The position numbers were made by a program, and so were the translations under genes. A stretch of 64,000 bases of DNA from Hirudo medicinalis (taxonomy: Eukaryota; Annelida; Clitellata; Hirudinida; Hirudinidae): positions 19,215 to 83,214 of the forward strand of contig MPNW01000102.1 of assembly GCA_011800805.1 (NCBI GenBank), read 5' to 3'. Shown here in pieces: positions 31,470 to 52,456 of the stretch; position 1 is the stretch's first letter, and the number at the start of each line of letters is the position of its first letter. The notes beneath the pieces are model-generated. The model had not been told where the DNA came from, searched no databases, and saw only the letters and a list, made by a program, of their open reading frames with translations.

Positions 31470-33540
31470 AAACAATTGAGTAAACTTAGTTTACCGCCCA
31501 GATGAGTTAATAAATAAGCTGCGATTTAGTTTTTTTTTTAATGAAGCTTAAAATTAAGTTTTAGAATATGAATCACTATTAATTATTATTAAATAAATCA
31601 AAAGTAGCATTCTTATAAAAAGATAAGATACAAATAAATGTTATGCCTTGCCTTTCCACTCGTGATAAAAAAATATTAAGGATAGAAAAACAAGCAGTGT
31701 GCTCAGATTCAATGCATTGATAAGTTCTCGTACACCTCGAAATCATTGACCTATAATACTTGGGAGATTAAAGACCTTAGTCTATAAATATATCACAATT
31801 TTCCTTAAGATATATCAAACTAGATTTTGACGTCTTTAAAAAAATGTAGATTGGGCTACTATCCACCACATCAACATGGTTCCTCGGGCCAATGTTAGCA
31901 TAGTTGGCTTTGATCGGCTAACAAATATATTTAATTTAATACAATATCAGACGATGAATTTAAGGTTAAAATGTATAAAATGATTAACAACTTGATATTC
32001 ATAAGAATTTGCGAGAATATACAAATTTAGTTTTTTAGGACCAACGTTGGCCCAACGCATAGTCGACGTTTATCATATTTTTAAAGCGAAAATTCAAGAA
32101 TTGCTGAAAAATTAGATTCAAACTAATAAATCATTATATTTATTGAAATTTGAAAAGCTGTTTGATAATTAATTTAAAGAAAAAAACATTTTATTTTGAA
32201 CCCACAATATAATTGGTCCATGAGCTGAGCTTACACCATCCCTCCCACAGGGGAGGGAAATTTCAAAAATATTTTCTGAATACTTTAGAGAATAAGTTGC
32301 TGAAATTTAGTAGTATGGTTCCTGAGCCATGCTTCATTTTCGAGATATTGACAGTTCAATTTAATGAAAAATAACAAAATCGCAAAATGAATTTTCTTTA
32401 TTTTTTTGCCATAAAACTTAATTAAAACAAAAGTGTAACAGATATTTGTGTTTATTTACAAGCTATTTAGAATAATAAAGATTTTAAGGATTTTAAAAGA
32501 ACCAAATAAATCCGAACGAAGCATTAAGCAATGCTTATATCTGAACTATTAAGTCTATGCTAAATATCACCCATAAAGCTTTTTTAGAGCTTAACATCAA
32601 AGGTTATCTCAATTGCTATGTTAAGTTCTTAATCTTTCATCTGTTCAAGTCTCCTGTCTTCATCTCTTGACTTATCGGAATGGAAACCTTTTTAATAAAG
32701 GTCATCAATAACATGACATGATATCTTCTTGGTACCAATAGATACTCAATGTACCAGACATCAACTTTGTGCTATGGCCAGCAGGAGTGTATTCGGGTAT
32801 TCAATGTTAGAAGTGCGACATGAACAGTCGAGGTTGTCGGCTCGCTAGGAATGCATGGCCAGGGAAGAGCGGCAAAATGGGAGAAAGCAAAGATCTATTC
32901 CTTCATCCATTGAGAAAAGGTTGCTCTCCAACTCTCCAAGTGAGCTTCATACTGAGAGGCAAACAAGTAAGAATCGAAAGGGATCCCGGCCTTTATGTCG
33001 ACCCGGTCCCGGCCAAAATCGCCCCCCGGTCGATCCCTAAGTACAACCACCTTTTTTCATCTCCAATTGCAGCATGTTCTCAAATACAGATCTCTAATGC
33101 ATCCAATACAAATTGTTAATAATGTTTTTTCCAAATTGCTTTTTGTGATATATGTAATTTACCACATATTTACAGATAGAAATATCGCATATATGGAAAA
33201 AATGAGAAGTGAGTTAACGATGGCAATTGACAGTCAAGCAGTTAAAATCAATTACTTTTATGTCTACAATGCCAAAATTTCTACACTGCAATAATATAAA
33301 AGACTTTTTGGTGTTGATTTGCCATGTGATTCTACTATAGAATTACTTGATATTAACGAAATGAAGAATGGAAAACAGCATGTTATAATCTCTAATTTTT
33401 AATAATCGTTTTCCAAATCACTTTAACTTCATTATTTACTCCAATTTCCAGATTGATAAGGCTGAATACTGGTTAATAGACTTTGATAAGTGTTGATTTT
33501 GACGGCAAACGCCAATAGACCTGACGGCATGCATGCAGGA
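31470..33540. other. Intergenic, no supported gene
   Basis: AT-rich. Frames at 32820-33119 and 32995-33294 are short, overlap each other and show no recognisable domain or convincing splice sites. Confidence 0.3.
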
Positions 33541-33849
33541 GTGAACAAGGACAGTGGCGGATTTAGGGCCCCCCACCCCCCCTAAAGAAAAAATCTACTT
33601 TATTTAAATAATTTAAGACTTTGGATGAAAATATTAGTATTTTGTAATCAACAAGAACAAGCACAATGACACTCTCTCAATAGACATATTCAAACCGGCA
33701 ATACTACCCCAGCCTTCAACCCCAACAATCCACTGATAAGCTTTAGTCACAGTTCATTATTGGATTCAGTGGCGGATGAACTTCGTCCTACTTGTGACCA
33801 AAGCTTGCACATAACACACACACCTAGCTCATGAGCAGGACGCTGAACT

Positions 33850-34830
33850 TCGCCCTTAACGTGGCTTTAAAGATGGAGCTACCACCATCCTTTCTGAGTG
33901 CCTATATAAGGCACCAAGGCGACTTTACACTCTCTAGCAGCCATTGAGGACTGTCTGGTTCACATGAAGGACTCCTATTAGGGGGATACCTTCGATGTAG
34001 TCATTTTGAGCGACTCCCTTAGCGCCCTAGAGGCACTAAAGGAATGCAATCACTTTAACCGAAATATTAATAAAACTCTTACCATAATTTCAGAAATACA
34101 AGAAAGCGGCAGAAAGGTCACACTCGTCTGGGTCTCTGCCCACGTTGGAATCCCTGGCAATGAGAAAGCTGATGCATTAGCAAAAGCCGCCACTACCAGG
34201 GAACAGATAGACCGCTGGATACCAACGTCTATCAAGGATGTCAAAAAAGCCGTGGGCCGCAACATCATCCAACAGTGGCAAACCAGATGGGTCTCTGACC
34301 GACGAAGCCAACACCACAAGACTATAGAGAAACTCGTGTCGACAAAGAGCAAATTCCAATTGTGCCTCAAGGAGGAAGGAGATTTTAATCTCAAAACTCC
34401 GTATTGGAAAATGTGCTCTGAATCAACACCTGTTTCTCTTGAAGCGTCATCTAGACGGAAAATGCCAGGTATGCCCTCAGGAGGATGAAAATGTCCGGCA
34501 TTTCCTCATGGAATGTCCGGCCCAGTCCAGTTCCTGAGGGAAGAAATGAGAACCCGAACAAATCTATCTGAGATGAGTTCCATGCTCAGTAATCCAGCAA
34601 GTGTGGACCTCATTTTCAGATGGATTTGCAAAAATTGGATTAATTTAATTTACATAGTTAATATTTCTGTTATTATTAATGATATTATTATTTATATAAT
34701 TTAACCTCTTACAACTATTATTACTCTAATACTTCTTATTTCATTACAATATCTAACACTAACTAACAAATCCAAATCATCTTAGTTAAGCAACGGACTT
34801 TAATCAAATAAATAAATAAATAAATAAATT
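33850..34830 (+). pseudogene. LINE 3' end with RNase H domain and (AAAT)n tail
   Basis: SDSLSALEALKECNHFN (34006), LVWVSAHVGIPGNEKADALA and then, frameshifted, GKCQVCPQEDENVRHFLMEC, a C-x2-C...H...C knuckle. This is the RNase H plus zinc knuckle end of I/Jockey-type LINEs; the DS...H...D residues are visible. The element ends in AAATAAATAAATAAATAAAT at 34808-34830, a typical LINE tail. It is inserted in the hAT element. Confidence 0.8.
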
Positions 34831-35054
34831 TACACTCTCTACTTTACTATTATTAGCTTTCTACTCCCTCTCAATTAACTTCGCAAAAATCGTTATCAGT
34901 AAATATGTCAAATAAAAAACAAAGAAGCGAAAATATGATCCAGGGACTTGAAGAGCGCTTTAGTCCAAGACATTTAATTGGCCTCTAAGTTGGTGCCATC
35001 TGTTATGTTGAAAAATCCTGAAGCATTTGTCCAGTGATCAGCTGAAGATGATTG

Positions 35055-35792
35055 CAGACGCTTTTCCAGACTTGCCATCGACACATGGCTTACAATCAGA
35101 GATTATCAATCTTTGATAGAGTTGACGGTACCGTGGGAGGATAGGATCGAAGCGAGTAATGTGCTAAAAACGGAGAAATACTCTGATTTAGCGAAAGATC
35201 TGGAGGATAGCGGCTTTCGGGTAAAGTTAATGCCCGTTGAAGTTGGTGCAAGGGGTTTAGTTGGGAAGTCGGCCTACACATTCAAATCGGTTTGATGAGC
35301 CGGGAAAGAACTAAGGCTATGACAAAAATGTCGGAGGCGGCATCGTGCTGGATTTGGGAGATGAGAGGCCGTAAGCGTTGCTAAGAAAGGAGAGATTTCG
35401 GTTTGGTTGGTGAAGAGATGGCGCGCGCATTCGCAAAATGACATGAAAGGCGAATAAGAGTTTATTGCGATATATGCGCGCGGCCGGTGAGCGTAATTTT
35501 CAAAGTGAAGGCGTCCGCTTCAAAGAAATGATAACGCTCCCGTAGCATTATATGGTATCGATTTGCAAAGGTCGCCGTCTTTAGTCGATAACCATATAAT
35601 GGATGTGGTAGATGTGGATGTAGTTGGTTTAAGTAGGGTGATAACCGACAGGGACACCCGCCTGATCAACGGGCGTGGTCCACCCACTAAGAACGGAAGG
35701 AGTTTGGGCGGAGTTTGCGCTCCGTGGTAGGAGTTTCTCATTACTACAGACGCTTTTCCAGACTTGCCATCGACACATGGCTTACAATCAGA
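35055..35792 (+). repeat. 46-bp direct repeats flanking an insertion
   Basis: The 46 bases from CAGACGCTTTTCCAGACTTG to GGCTTACAATCAGA occur without change at 35055-35100 and 35747-35792. Removing one copy and the 646 bases between restores a continuous hAT transposase reading (FPDLPSTHGLQSEYE). They are therefore the target-site duplication of the insertion at 35101-35746. Confidence 0.9.
35101..35746 (+). mobile_element. 5'-truncated RLE-type non-LTR retrotransposon insertion
   Basis: Contains MIELTVPWEDRIEASNVLKT, KYSDLAKDL and MPVEVGARGLVGKSAYTF. A frameshift follows, then LMSRERTKAMTKMSEAASCW and a stop near 35383. It matches the last domain of the fragment at 286-762 (VELTVPWKDRL, KYADLLMDLEAKG, FPIEVGASGVVGKSTY, LSSRERKKAMTRMSEA). 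About 360 bases of 3' untranslated sequence follow, ending CTCATTACTA without a poly(A) tail. The exact boundaries are fixed by the flanking 46-bp target duplication. Confidence 0.8.
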
Positions 35793-36319
35793 ATATGAGT
35801 GATGGTGGATAAAATGGCATGAAGAAAAAGATGTTAGGGGGAACAGTATCAAATTTTGTAGATTCTCTACATTGGGCAGACAATGATTTATGTTAGACTG
35901 ATTTTATTCATTTCGGCTGTCAGACCATCCACAATAGCTAGCAATGAAAGAAGTTTTTCGACTTTCAAAAGATTAAAAACATATCTTCGATCTACTATGA
36001 CAGTTGACAGACTAAATGGGCTATCTCTTATGAACATAAATCAAGATATTGAAATTCCAGCAGAGACAATAGTTGACAATTTTGGTAGATTGGGTCCACA
36101 TCATCTTGCCTTTTTATAAAACTTTTACTTTGAATAAATTTGAATTTTTTTAAATTAATTTTTAAAGGTTCAAAAGTACAATAATAAACAAAATGGCTAT
36201 AAAATATCCGCCGGCTGACATTTGCATCAGCAAGCGATTTAGGGGTGACCCTAAGGGGTCTAGGTTCAAGTGTGCGGCTCCCCCAGCCAGAATGTTCTAG
36301 ATCCGTCCCTGAACAAGAT

Positions 36320-36590
36320 GGTACGTTATCCATCAACAAAAGCAACTTGTCCCCCTAATAGAATGCACCTCAGAAGGAACCGCCCCAGCCTTAACTGTCT
36401 CTACAAGAAATCAAAGGTGTCGCCTCTGTAGGATCACAGGCACACCTAGCTCCAGGAGCAGGACACCCTTCGCCCTAGGCGTGCAGGACGAGGTTACTCT
36501 CCACAGCCAGTGTTTGACGGCGAAGCTTTTGTGTGAAGAGCTACCGCCATCCCTTCCGAGTTTCTGTAGGGCCATATATGACGTCCACAC
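36320..36590 (+). repeat. Remnant related to the LINE leader at 33800-33920
   Basis: CACACCTAGCTCCAGGAGCA, GGACACCCTTCGCCCTAGGC, GAGCTACCGCCATCCCTTCC matches CACACCTAGCTCATGAGCAG, GCTGAACTTCGCCCTTAACG and GAGCTACCACCATCCTTTCT at 33820-33897. A second truncated copy of the same LINE region is likely. Confidence 0.5.
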
Positions 36591-36599
36591 GAAAACTGG

Positions 36600-36930
36600 A
36601 TTTTTGCACCCCCCCTGTCCAAGCATCCACATCAAGTTACCCCTTTTTGTGGACGTCCACACACCGGTAACATAAAGTGCACATCTATCTCCCTAATTCA
36701 AAGGCAGGTACAATGACTCTCCATGCCCATGCGGGTATCACGAGTTCACGACAAGACAACGCAAGTTGAGAGTGTGGCCCCCCTCACGACATCTAGGTTT
36801 AAAATTTATAAGTTCTGAATTGTAAAAAAAAGTAGCTTTATTTTACGATATTTTTACTACGTTTATTATTTTTGTGGACGTCCACATTCTGCTAACCCTC
36901 TTTCCCCCGCCGTCCGCAAGCATCCACTTT
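36600..36930. repeat. Paired palindromic ends TGTGGACGTCCACA
   Basis: TTTTTGTGGACGTCCACA occurs at 36644-36661 and TTTTGTGGACGTCCACA at 36870-36886, and CCAAGCATCCAC/GCAAGCATCCAC lies beside each. A related TTTTTGCGGACGTC occurs at about 10397 at the edge of the element nested in the Helitron. They look like termini of a DNA element family. Confidence 0.4.
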
Positions 36931-37242
36931 GTTCGGACCCCCTCCCCCCTCTCCGTGCGAACTCTTCGTCGTCGTCATCTGCCGCAGCACCTCTCTTCTC
37001 TCGGCTATAATCAGAAGCTCGAAAGCCATGACCCAATCCAGAACTCGAGACCCCTCAGAACAGTCACAACCAAATAGCGTAAACCCGCGCGCAAAACAGA
37101 AAACCTAATTCAGAGAAACTGTATATCATAGCACCCAATGAAAATTTACTCTGAACAAATACTGATAAAAAATTATTTCATCCAAACTTTGAAACATATT
37201 TCAAGTTATTGGCACAAGCTTCAGTCTATCGCAGTTTAACAA

Positions 37243-48398
<11,156 letters not shown>

Positions 48399-48659
48399 AG
48401 CGACTGGCAACTGGCAGGTTCTTTCAACAAACCGAGTTGATTACTTTTGTTATCAAAATCCAGCGCAAGTGGAACATCGGACAGGAAGCACCTATGAAGA
48501 AGCAAAGAACTCAAATAAGGATTAATATTATCGCTACACTAAATGATAAAGTTAGCATATCGATAAGTCTGCTACAACATATTTAAAATTCATTAAAATT
48601 GACTATCAATAATACAAAGCAATTTATAACAACTCATTCTTTCAGATATAACGTTAAAT

Positions 48660-48862
48660 AATGTCAATAAATAATTTCTGCACAAGTAAGGGGCTGTCCA
48701 TAAATAACGCAAAATCACGCAATTTTGGCTGTTTTTACCCCCCACCCTCTCCATTGTCATGTTTCGTCGCAAAAAAAACTGTATCCCCTACTAATATAAT
48801 GTCCCAAAGTTTTGACCCCTCCTCAAAAAAGTCTCCTGGCAAGCATTCCGTCAGATGTAACT
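48660..48862. mobile_element. MITE-like remnant
   Basis: GGGGCTGTCCATAAATAACG at 48689, then runs of C and G-poor sequence (TACCCCCCACCCTCTCC, TTTTGACCCCTCC). The phrase GGGCTGTCCATAAATTACGT is, to my knowledge, a frequent DNA-transposon end in animal genomes. The right terminus was not found. Confidence 0.35.
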
Positions 48863-48864
48863 CG

Positions 48865-49027
48865 TTTGCCGTCAAAATCGGCACTTTTCAATTTTCTTAT
48901 TTATTACTTCAATGATTGATCTCTCAAAAGTTTAATACATTCTACTACTCATGTTTTAATGTATGTATAAGGCTTTTTCGATAATCTTCGTCACTACTGC
49001 GAAATTCGTTAGCTAGTGAGACACAAT
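48865..49027 (+). repeat. 160-bp dispersed repeat, copy C
   Basis: TCAAAATCGGCACTTTTCAA, TCAATGATTGATCTC, AATGTATGTATAAGGCTTTT, CGATAATCTTCGTCACT and GAAATTCGTTAGCTAGTGAG occur in the same order in both monomers at 51866-52195. Confidence 0.6.
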
Positions 49028-49030
49028 TAC

Positions 49031-49105
49031 AAGCAAGCACCGACAGACGGGGACCGTGCGGTCTGGAGACGGGTTGCCCGGTTTGCCCAGTTCAGCGGGA
49101 TATGG
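49031..49105 (+). repeat. GC-rich dispersed repeat, copy 2
   Basis: AAGCAAGCACCGACAGACGG, GGACCGTGCGGTCTGGAGAC, GGGTTGCCCGGTTTGCCCAG matches 29004-29069. It is followed by a GGGCCCGTAGGGGG-type segment up to about 49220. Confidence 0.65.
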
Positions 49106-49356
49106 CCGGGCAAAATGTCGGGATAGGGACGGGGCCCGTAGGGGGAAAGAAGCTCGTTAATGTGTCAAAGAGCCCACAAGGGTCCCGTGCGTAGCCCAGT
49201 TGCTTATCCCCGCCGGAAAATAATGTGTTTATGTGTTTGTGTGCATGTATGTGTATAAGATAAATTTTATTCATAATTAATGATATTTCTATAATGTAAA
49301 CATTTAGTGAATACTTGCAATTACTCTGTTTGTAAAATTGTTTAGTTATATATAAC

Positions 49357-49862
49357 NNNNNNNNNNNNNNNNNNNNNNNNNNNNNNNNNNNNNNNNNNNN
49401 NNNNNNNNNNNNNNNNNNNNNNNNNNNNNNNNNNNNNNNNNNNNNNNNNNNNNNNNNNNNNNNNNNNNNNNNNNNNNNNNNNNNNNNNNNNNNNNNNNNN
49501 NNNNNNNNNNNNNNNNNNNNNNNNNNNNNNNNNNNNNNNNNNNNNNNNNNNNNNNNNNNNNNNNNNNNNNNNNNNNNNNNNNNNNNNNNNNNNNNNNNNN
49601 NNNNNNNNNNNNNNNNNNNNNNNNNNNNNNNNNNNNNNNNNNNNNNNNNNNNNNNNNNNNNNNNNNNNNNNNNNNNNNNNNNNNNNNNNNNNNNNNNNNN
49701 NNNNNNNNNNNNNNNNNNNNNNNNNNNNNNNNNNNNNNNNNNNNNNNNNNNNNNNNNNNNNNNNNNNNNNNNNNNNNNNNNNNNNNNNNNNNNNNNNNNN
49801 NNNNNNNNNNNNNNNNNNNNNNNNNNNNNNNNNNNNNNNNNNNNNNNNNNNNNNNNNNNNNN
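49357..49862. other. Assembly gap (506 N)
   Basis: Run of N between the GC-rich repeat and the fragment at 49930. Frames crossing it are artefacts. Confidence 1.
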
Positions 49863-49929
49863 AATATTGACAATTAAATTAATGTTCATTCTTGATATAT
49901 TGCTTCAAAACAGATTTGGATAAGGACAT

Positions 49930-50312
49930 TAAGCTCTTAATAGCAAATAAGAGATGATTAAGAGATCTCTAAGTACGATTGCACAAAGCATGCAAAACAA
50001 TGTGGTTCCTAATGTTGAAATTCCGGAAGGAATCAGTTTGCCAATTCGGAATGATTGTGAATTTGCAAGCACTGAAGACATTTTAAAGGATGTTGCAGTT
50101 AAAAGCCAATTGGTTGGTATAAAATCAACATTTTAAAAATTAGTTTAATGACTCTAATATGCAATTCAGATTTCTGCTCTGGCATCCAATGGAGGATATA
50201 AAGTCGAGACCACCATCCAGAAACTTAGAAGCACTTGCTGACGGATGAAATGGGTAGAAAATGCAATTTGTCGGGACAGCATGGCAGAAAGGACTTTCGA
50301 CAAACTGAAATG
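49930..50312 (+). pseudogene. Possible DUF4806-like fragment
   Basis: VEIPEGISLPIRNDCEFAST, EDILKDVAVKSQL, then after a GT...AG join (50116-50170) ISALASNGGYKVETTIQKL, a stop, and MAERTFDKLK. The order (LPI......LE..L.....LV..LA..GG.....T...L) recalls DUF4806 domains found in transposon-linked proteins. It is a weak match with an in-frame stop. Confidence 0.3.
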
Positions 50313-50394
50313 ATGAATTTTGTGTTTGGTTAGTCAACTGGCTTCCATTTTGTAACTTTTATGATTAACACTTTGGTTTGATGCTACTATAAAT

Positions 50395-50565
50395 TTGTAC
50401 TTAATTTATATAGCACCATATGCATAGCGTCAGAGGCGCTTCTTGAAATCATTTATATAGCGCTCCTTCCAGAGGGCTGTGCAGACTGGGTTTCGGACAC
50501 GACACATTACGACTGTTGCCCATACCATAACCCATTTGGCCAACCTGCACACCAGAAATTGAATT
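50395..50565 (-). repeat. SINE-like dispersed repeat, copy C (inverted)
   Basis: ATCATTTATATAGCGCTCCT, ACACGACACATTACGACTG and CATTTGGCCAACCTGCACAC are the complements of the blocks of copies A and B. Shorter than copy A. Confidence 0.6.
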
Positions 50566-50583
50566 TTAATTTAATTATATAGT

Positions 50584-50915
50584 TGTCACGCCGGTAGCCT
50601 ATGAGCTCACCGTCGCGACTCGAGCGTGGCAATTCTTTTGTTAGCGTGAAACTTTATTTTAACTTTTTTTTCTTTGTTCGAGCCGCATGCCTGGGTACCC
50701 AGGCGCATAATCATTATCATTAACTGTACATATATATAGGCCAGGCACAGGAGTCGTAGCAGTCGGTCGTCGCCGCAGTGTCGTCTTATAGTATTGTTAT
50801 TGTTTTGTTGTTGTTTCCTTTTATCGAATAAAGATTTCTATTGTTTGAGTGTCTCCGAGCAAATTACAAATTCGAACTTGTGTAGTGAAAGGCTCGTTGG
50901 GCAAAACACGTCACA
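50584..50915 (+). repeat. 5' LTR of a Gypsy-type element
   Basis: 332 bp with TG...CA borders (TGTCACGCCGG ... CACGTCACA). Contains a TATA-like ACATATATATAGGCC at about 50728 and CGAATAAAGAT as poly(A) signal at about 50826. A primer site begins five bases downstream. Confidence 0.75.
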
Positions 50916-50920
50916 TTTTC

Positions 50921-50936
50921 TGGCGCAGTCGACAGG
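50921..50936 (+). promoter_or_regulatory. tRNA primer binding site
   Basis: TGGCGCAGTCGACAGG, which starts with TGG as the complement of a tRNA CCA end. The same site in the opposite orientation (TGTCGACTGCGCCA) occurs at 53950-53963 beside another LTR. Confidence 0.7.
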
Positions 50937-51256
50937 GTCTTCCGAAGACCATCAGGAAGAAGCTTGGAGAACACTCGATGCATCGAAGAGGCAAGTTAGT
51001 TGCCAGTAATTTTTTTGTTTAGGGTCGGTGATAGCGACGCCATTTTAAAACGGATCTTTTCAGATTCAGGCTGTGAAAGCACGCCATTTTCCTTTTACGA
51101 ATCTTTTCAGATTCAGTCGGTGAGGACGACATTTCGTCGAATCTAAGATTCGATAATTGATAGGGTTGATGCCCTTTTATTCGAACTCAGTGGCTTCCGT
51201 TAGTTTGTCAGGACGACAACATTTCATTTTGTTTTAGTTTATTCTATTCGATAACA

Positions 51257-51556
51257 ATGGAAGGGGACGACACCATTCGTTACGATGTAGGTGATGCGCA
51301 GTCGCCAGCTGGGGTTGCGTTGGAGGTAAGGAGATTGGAGCTCCTAAGAGAGGAGCGCATTCGAATGGAAGAGCGTGAGGAGCGTAAAATGAATCAAATC
51401 GAGTTACGTGCTCGCGAGGTCAGAAACGATCTTAATAATATTAGGGAAAATATAATTCCCTTCCCCGATAATGATCTTGAAATTCCCGCTTTCTTCCAAT
51501 TCTTCGAAGAAGAATGCAACCGGTATCAACTTAACTTTGGCGATCGCTGCGAGANG
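51257..51556 (+). pseudogene. Gag N-terminal fragment of the Gypsy-type element
   Basis: Starts MEGDDTIRYDVGDAQSP. A charged coiled coil follows (LLREERIRMEEREERKMNQI), then IPFPDNDLEIPAFFQFFEEE, which fits the start of a retrotransposon capsid domain (a PxFD...DIEAFF..FE pattern). Sequence similarity ends at an N base (51555). What follows is unrelated, so nearly all of gag and all of pol are missing. Confidence 0.6.
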
Positions 51557-51689
51557 AAACCCCTTGAATTAATAACAGCTGAATTTTTGTCAATAAAATT
51601 GATGTAATAACCCAACAATTTGTATTCTTCAGTCTTACATATATTGTTGGGAAACTCGTGATTAATGATGTAGGGATTGGGCTGGGCAA

Positions 51690-51860
51690 CCCGTGCTTAA
51701 TGATGCCGGGCAGCTAATGCGGGGCCCGTGTGGTGCCCACAACACAAACCAGCGGGACCCGACTGGTGCCCGCGGTCATAAACCAGTGGGCCGCCTAATC
51801 GGGCCCCGCTTTTCTTCCCGCGTGGGACCCAGTCGGGTCACGATTTCTTGTGCTTGCTGG
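51690..51860 (-). repeat. GC-rich repeat block
   Basis: GCGGGGCCCGTGTGGTGCCC, ACCAGCGGGACCCGACTGGT, AATCGGGCCCCGCTTTTCTT and TTGTGCTTGCTGGGA form a GC-rich island in AT-rich surroundings. Its end complements the start of the repeat at 29004 and 49031. Confidence 0.45.
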
Positions 51861-51865
51861 GAATC

Positions 51866-52195
51866 TGCGATGACTTCAAAATCGACACTTTTCTTCTTCT
51901 CCCGTATAAATTTTAATAATTTATAGCTCATAATTTTAAGATATTATCCTACTCTAACATGTGTATAAGGCATTTTGATAATCTTTGTAACTTTTGAGAA
52001 ATTCGTTAACTAAGTGAGGCACAACCTGCGGTGACCTCAAAATCATCACTTTACAAGTTCTATTAATTAGTACTTATCCTATATCAATTTCAATGATTGA
52101 TCTCATAATTTTTAGATATTATCCTACTTTAAGATGTATGTAAGGCTTTTTTGGTAATATTTGTAACTTTTGTGAACTTAGTTAACTGAGAAATG
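51866..52195 (+). repeat. Tandem pair of a 160-bp repeat
   Basis: Monomers 51866-52026 and 52027-52195 share TCAAAATC(G/A)(A/T)CACTTT, GATATTATCCTACT, ATGT(G)TATAAGGC(A/T)TTT, TAATCTTTGTAACTTTTG and TTCGTTAACTAAGTGAG. A third copy is at 48865-49027. Confidence 0.6.
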
Positions 52196-52456
52196 CCCTA
52201 TTTAACATCTGCCTAACATAAGGTGACATCTGCTGAGTAAATTGATAATCTTCAGTAAGAAGCCTGGCTTGTGTAAACTATTGCTTTAAATTTTGGCATT
52301 ACCTTTACTTTGATTGAGGTCTAAGTGAATAATTTAGAAGCATTAACGGATGACATTAAACGGCATTAATGTCACGTACTCCACAGAAGATTAATAAATC
52401 ATCAATCATTTAACGATAAGATATTAGCTGAGACCAATTGTATAGATACAGGATTT

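Larger units (their letters stand above)
33552..36311 (+). mobile_element. hAT transposon with target duplication, carrying two LINE insertions
   Basis: The left terminus is CAGTGGCGGATTTAGG (33552); the right terminus reads TCTAGATCCGTCCCTG (to 36311), whose complement is CAGGGACGGATCTAGA. Flanks AACAAGGA (33544-33551) and AACAAGAT (36312-36319) agree at 6 of 8 positions, as for an aged hAT target duplication. Transposase pieces are GLEERFSPRHLIG (about 34940-34985), LKMIADAFPDLPSTHGLQSE (up to 35100) and, near the end, the dimerisation region NERSFSTFKRLKTYLRSTMT and VDRLNGLSLMNINQDI (35945-36060). A LINE RNase H end (33850-34830) and an RLE-type LINE end (35101-35746) interrupt it. It is inactive. 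Confidence 0.8.

Noticed and set aside
32820..33294. Two overlapping plus-strand ORFs of 99 codons
   Set aside because: They overlap in different frames, show no known motif, and have no clear splice or promoter context.
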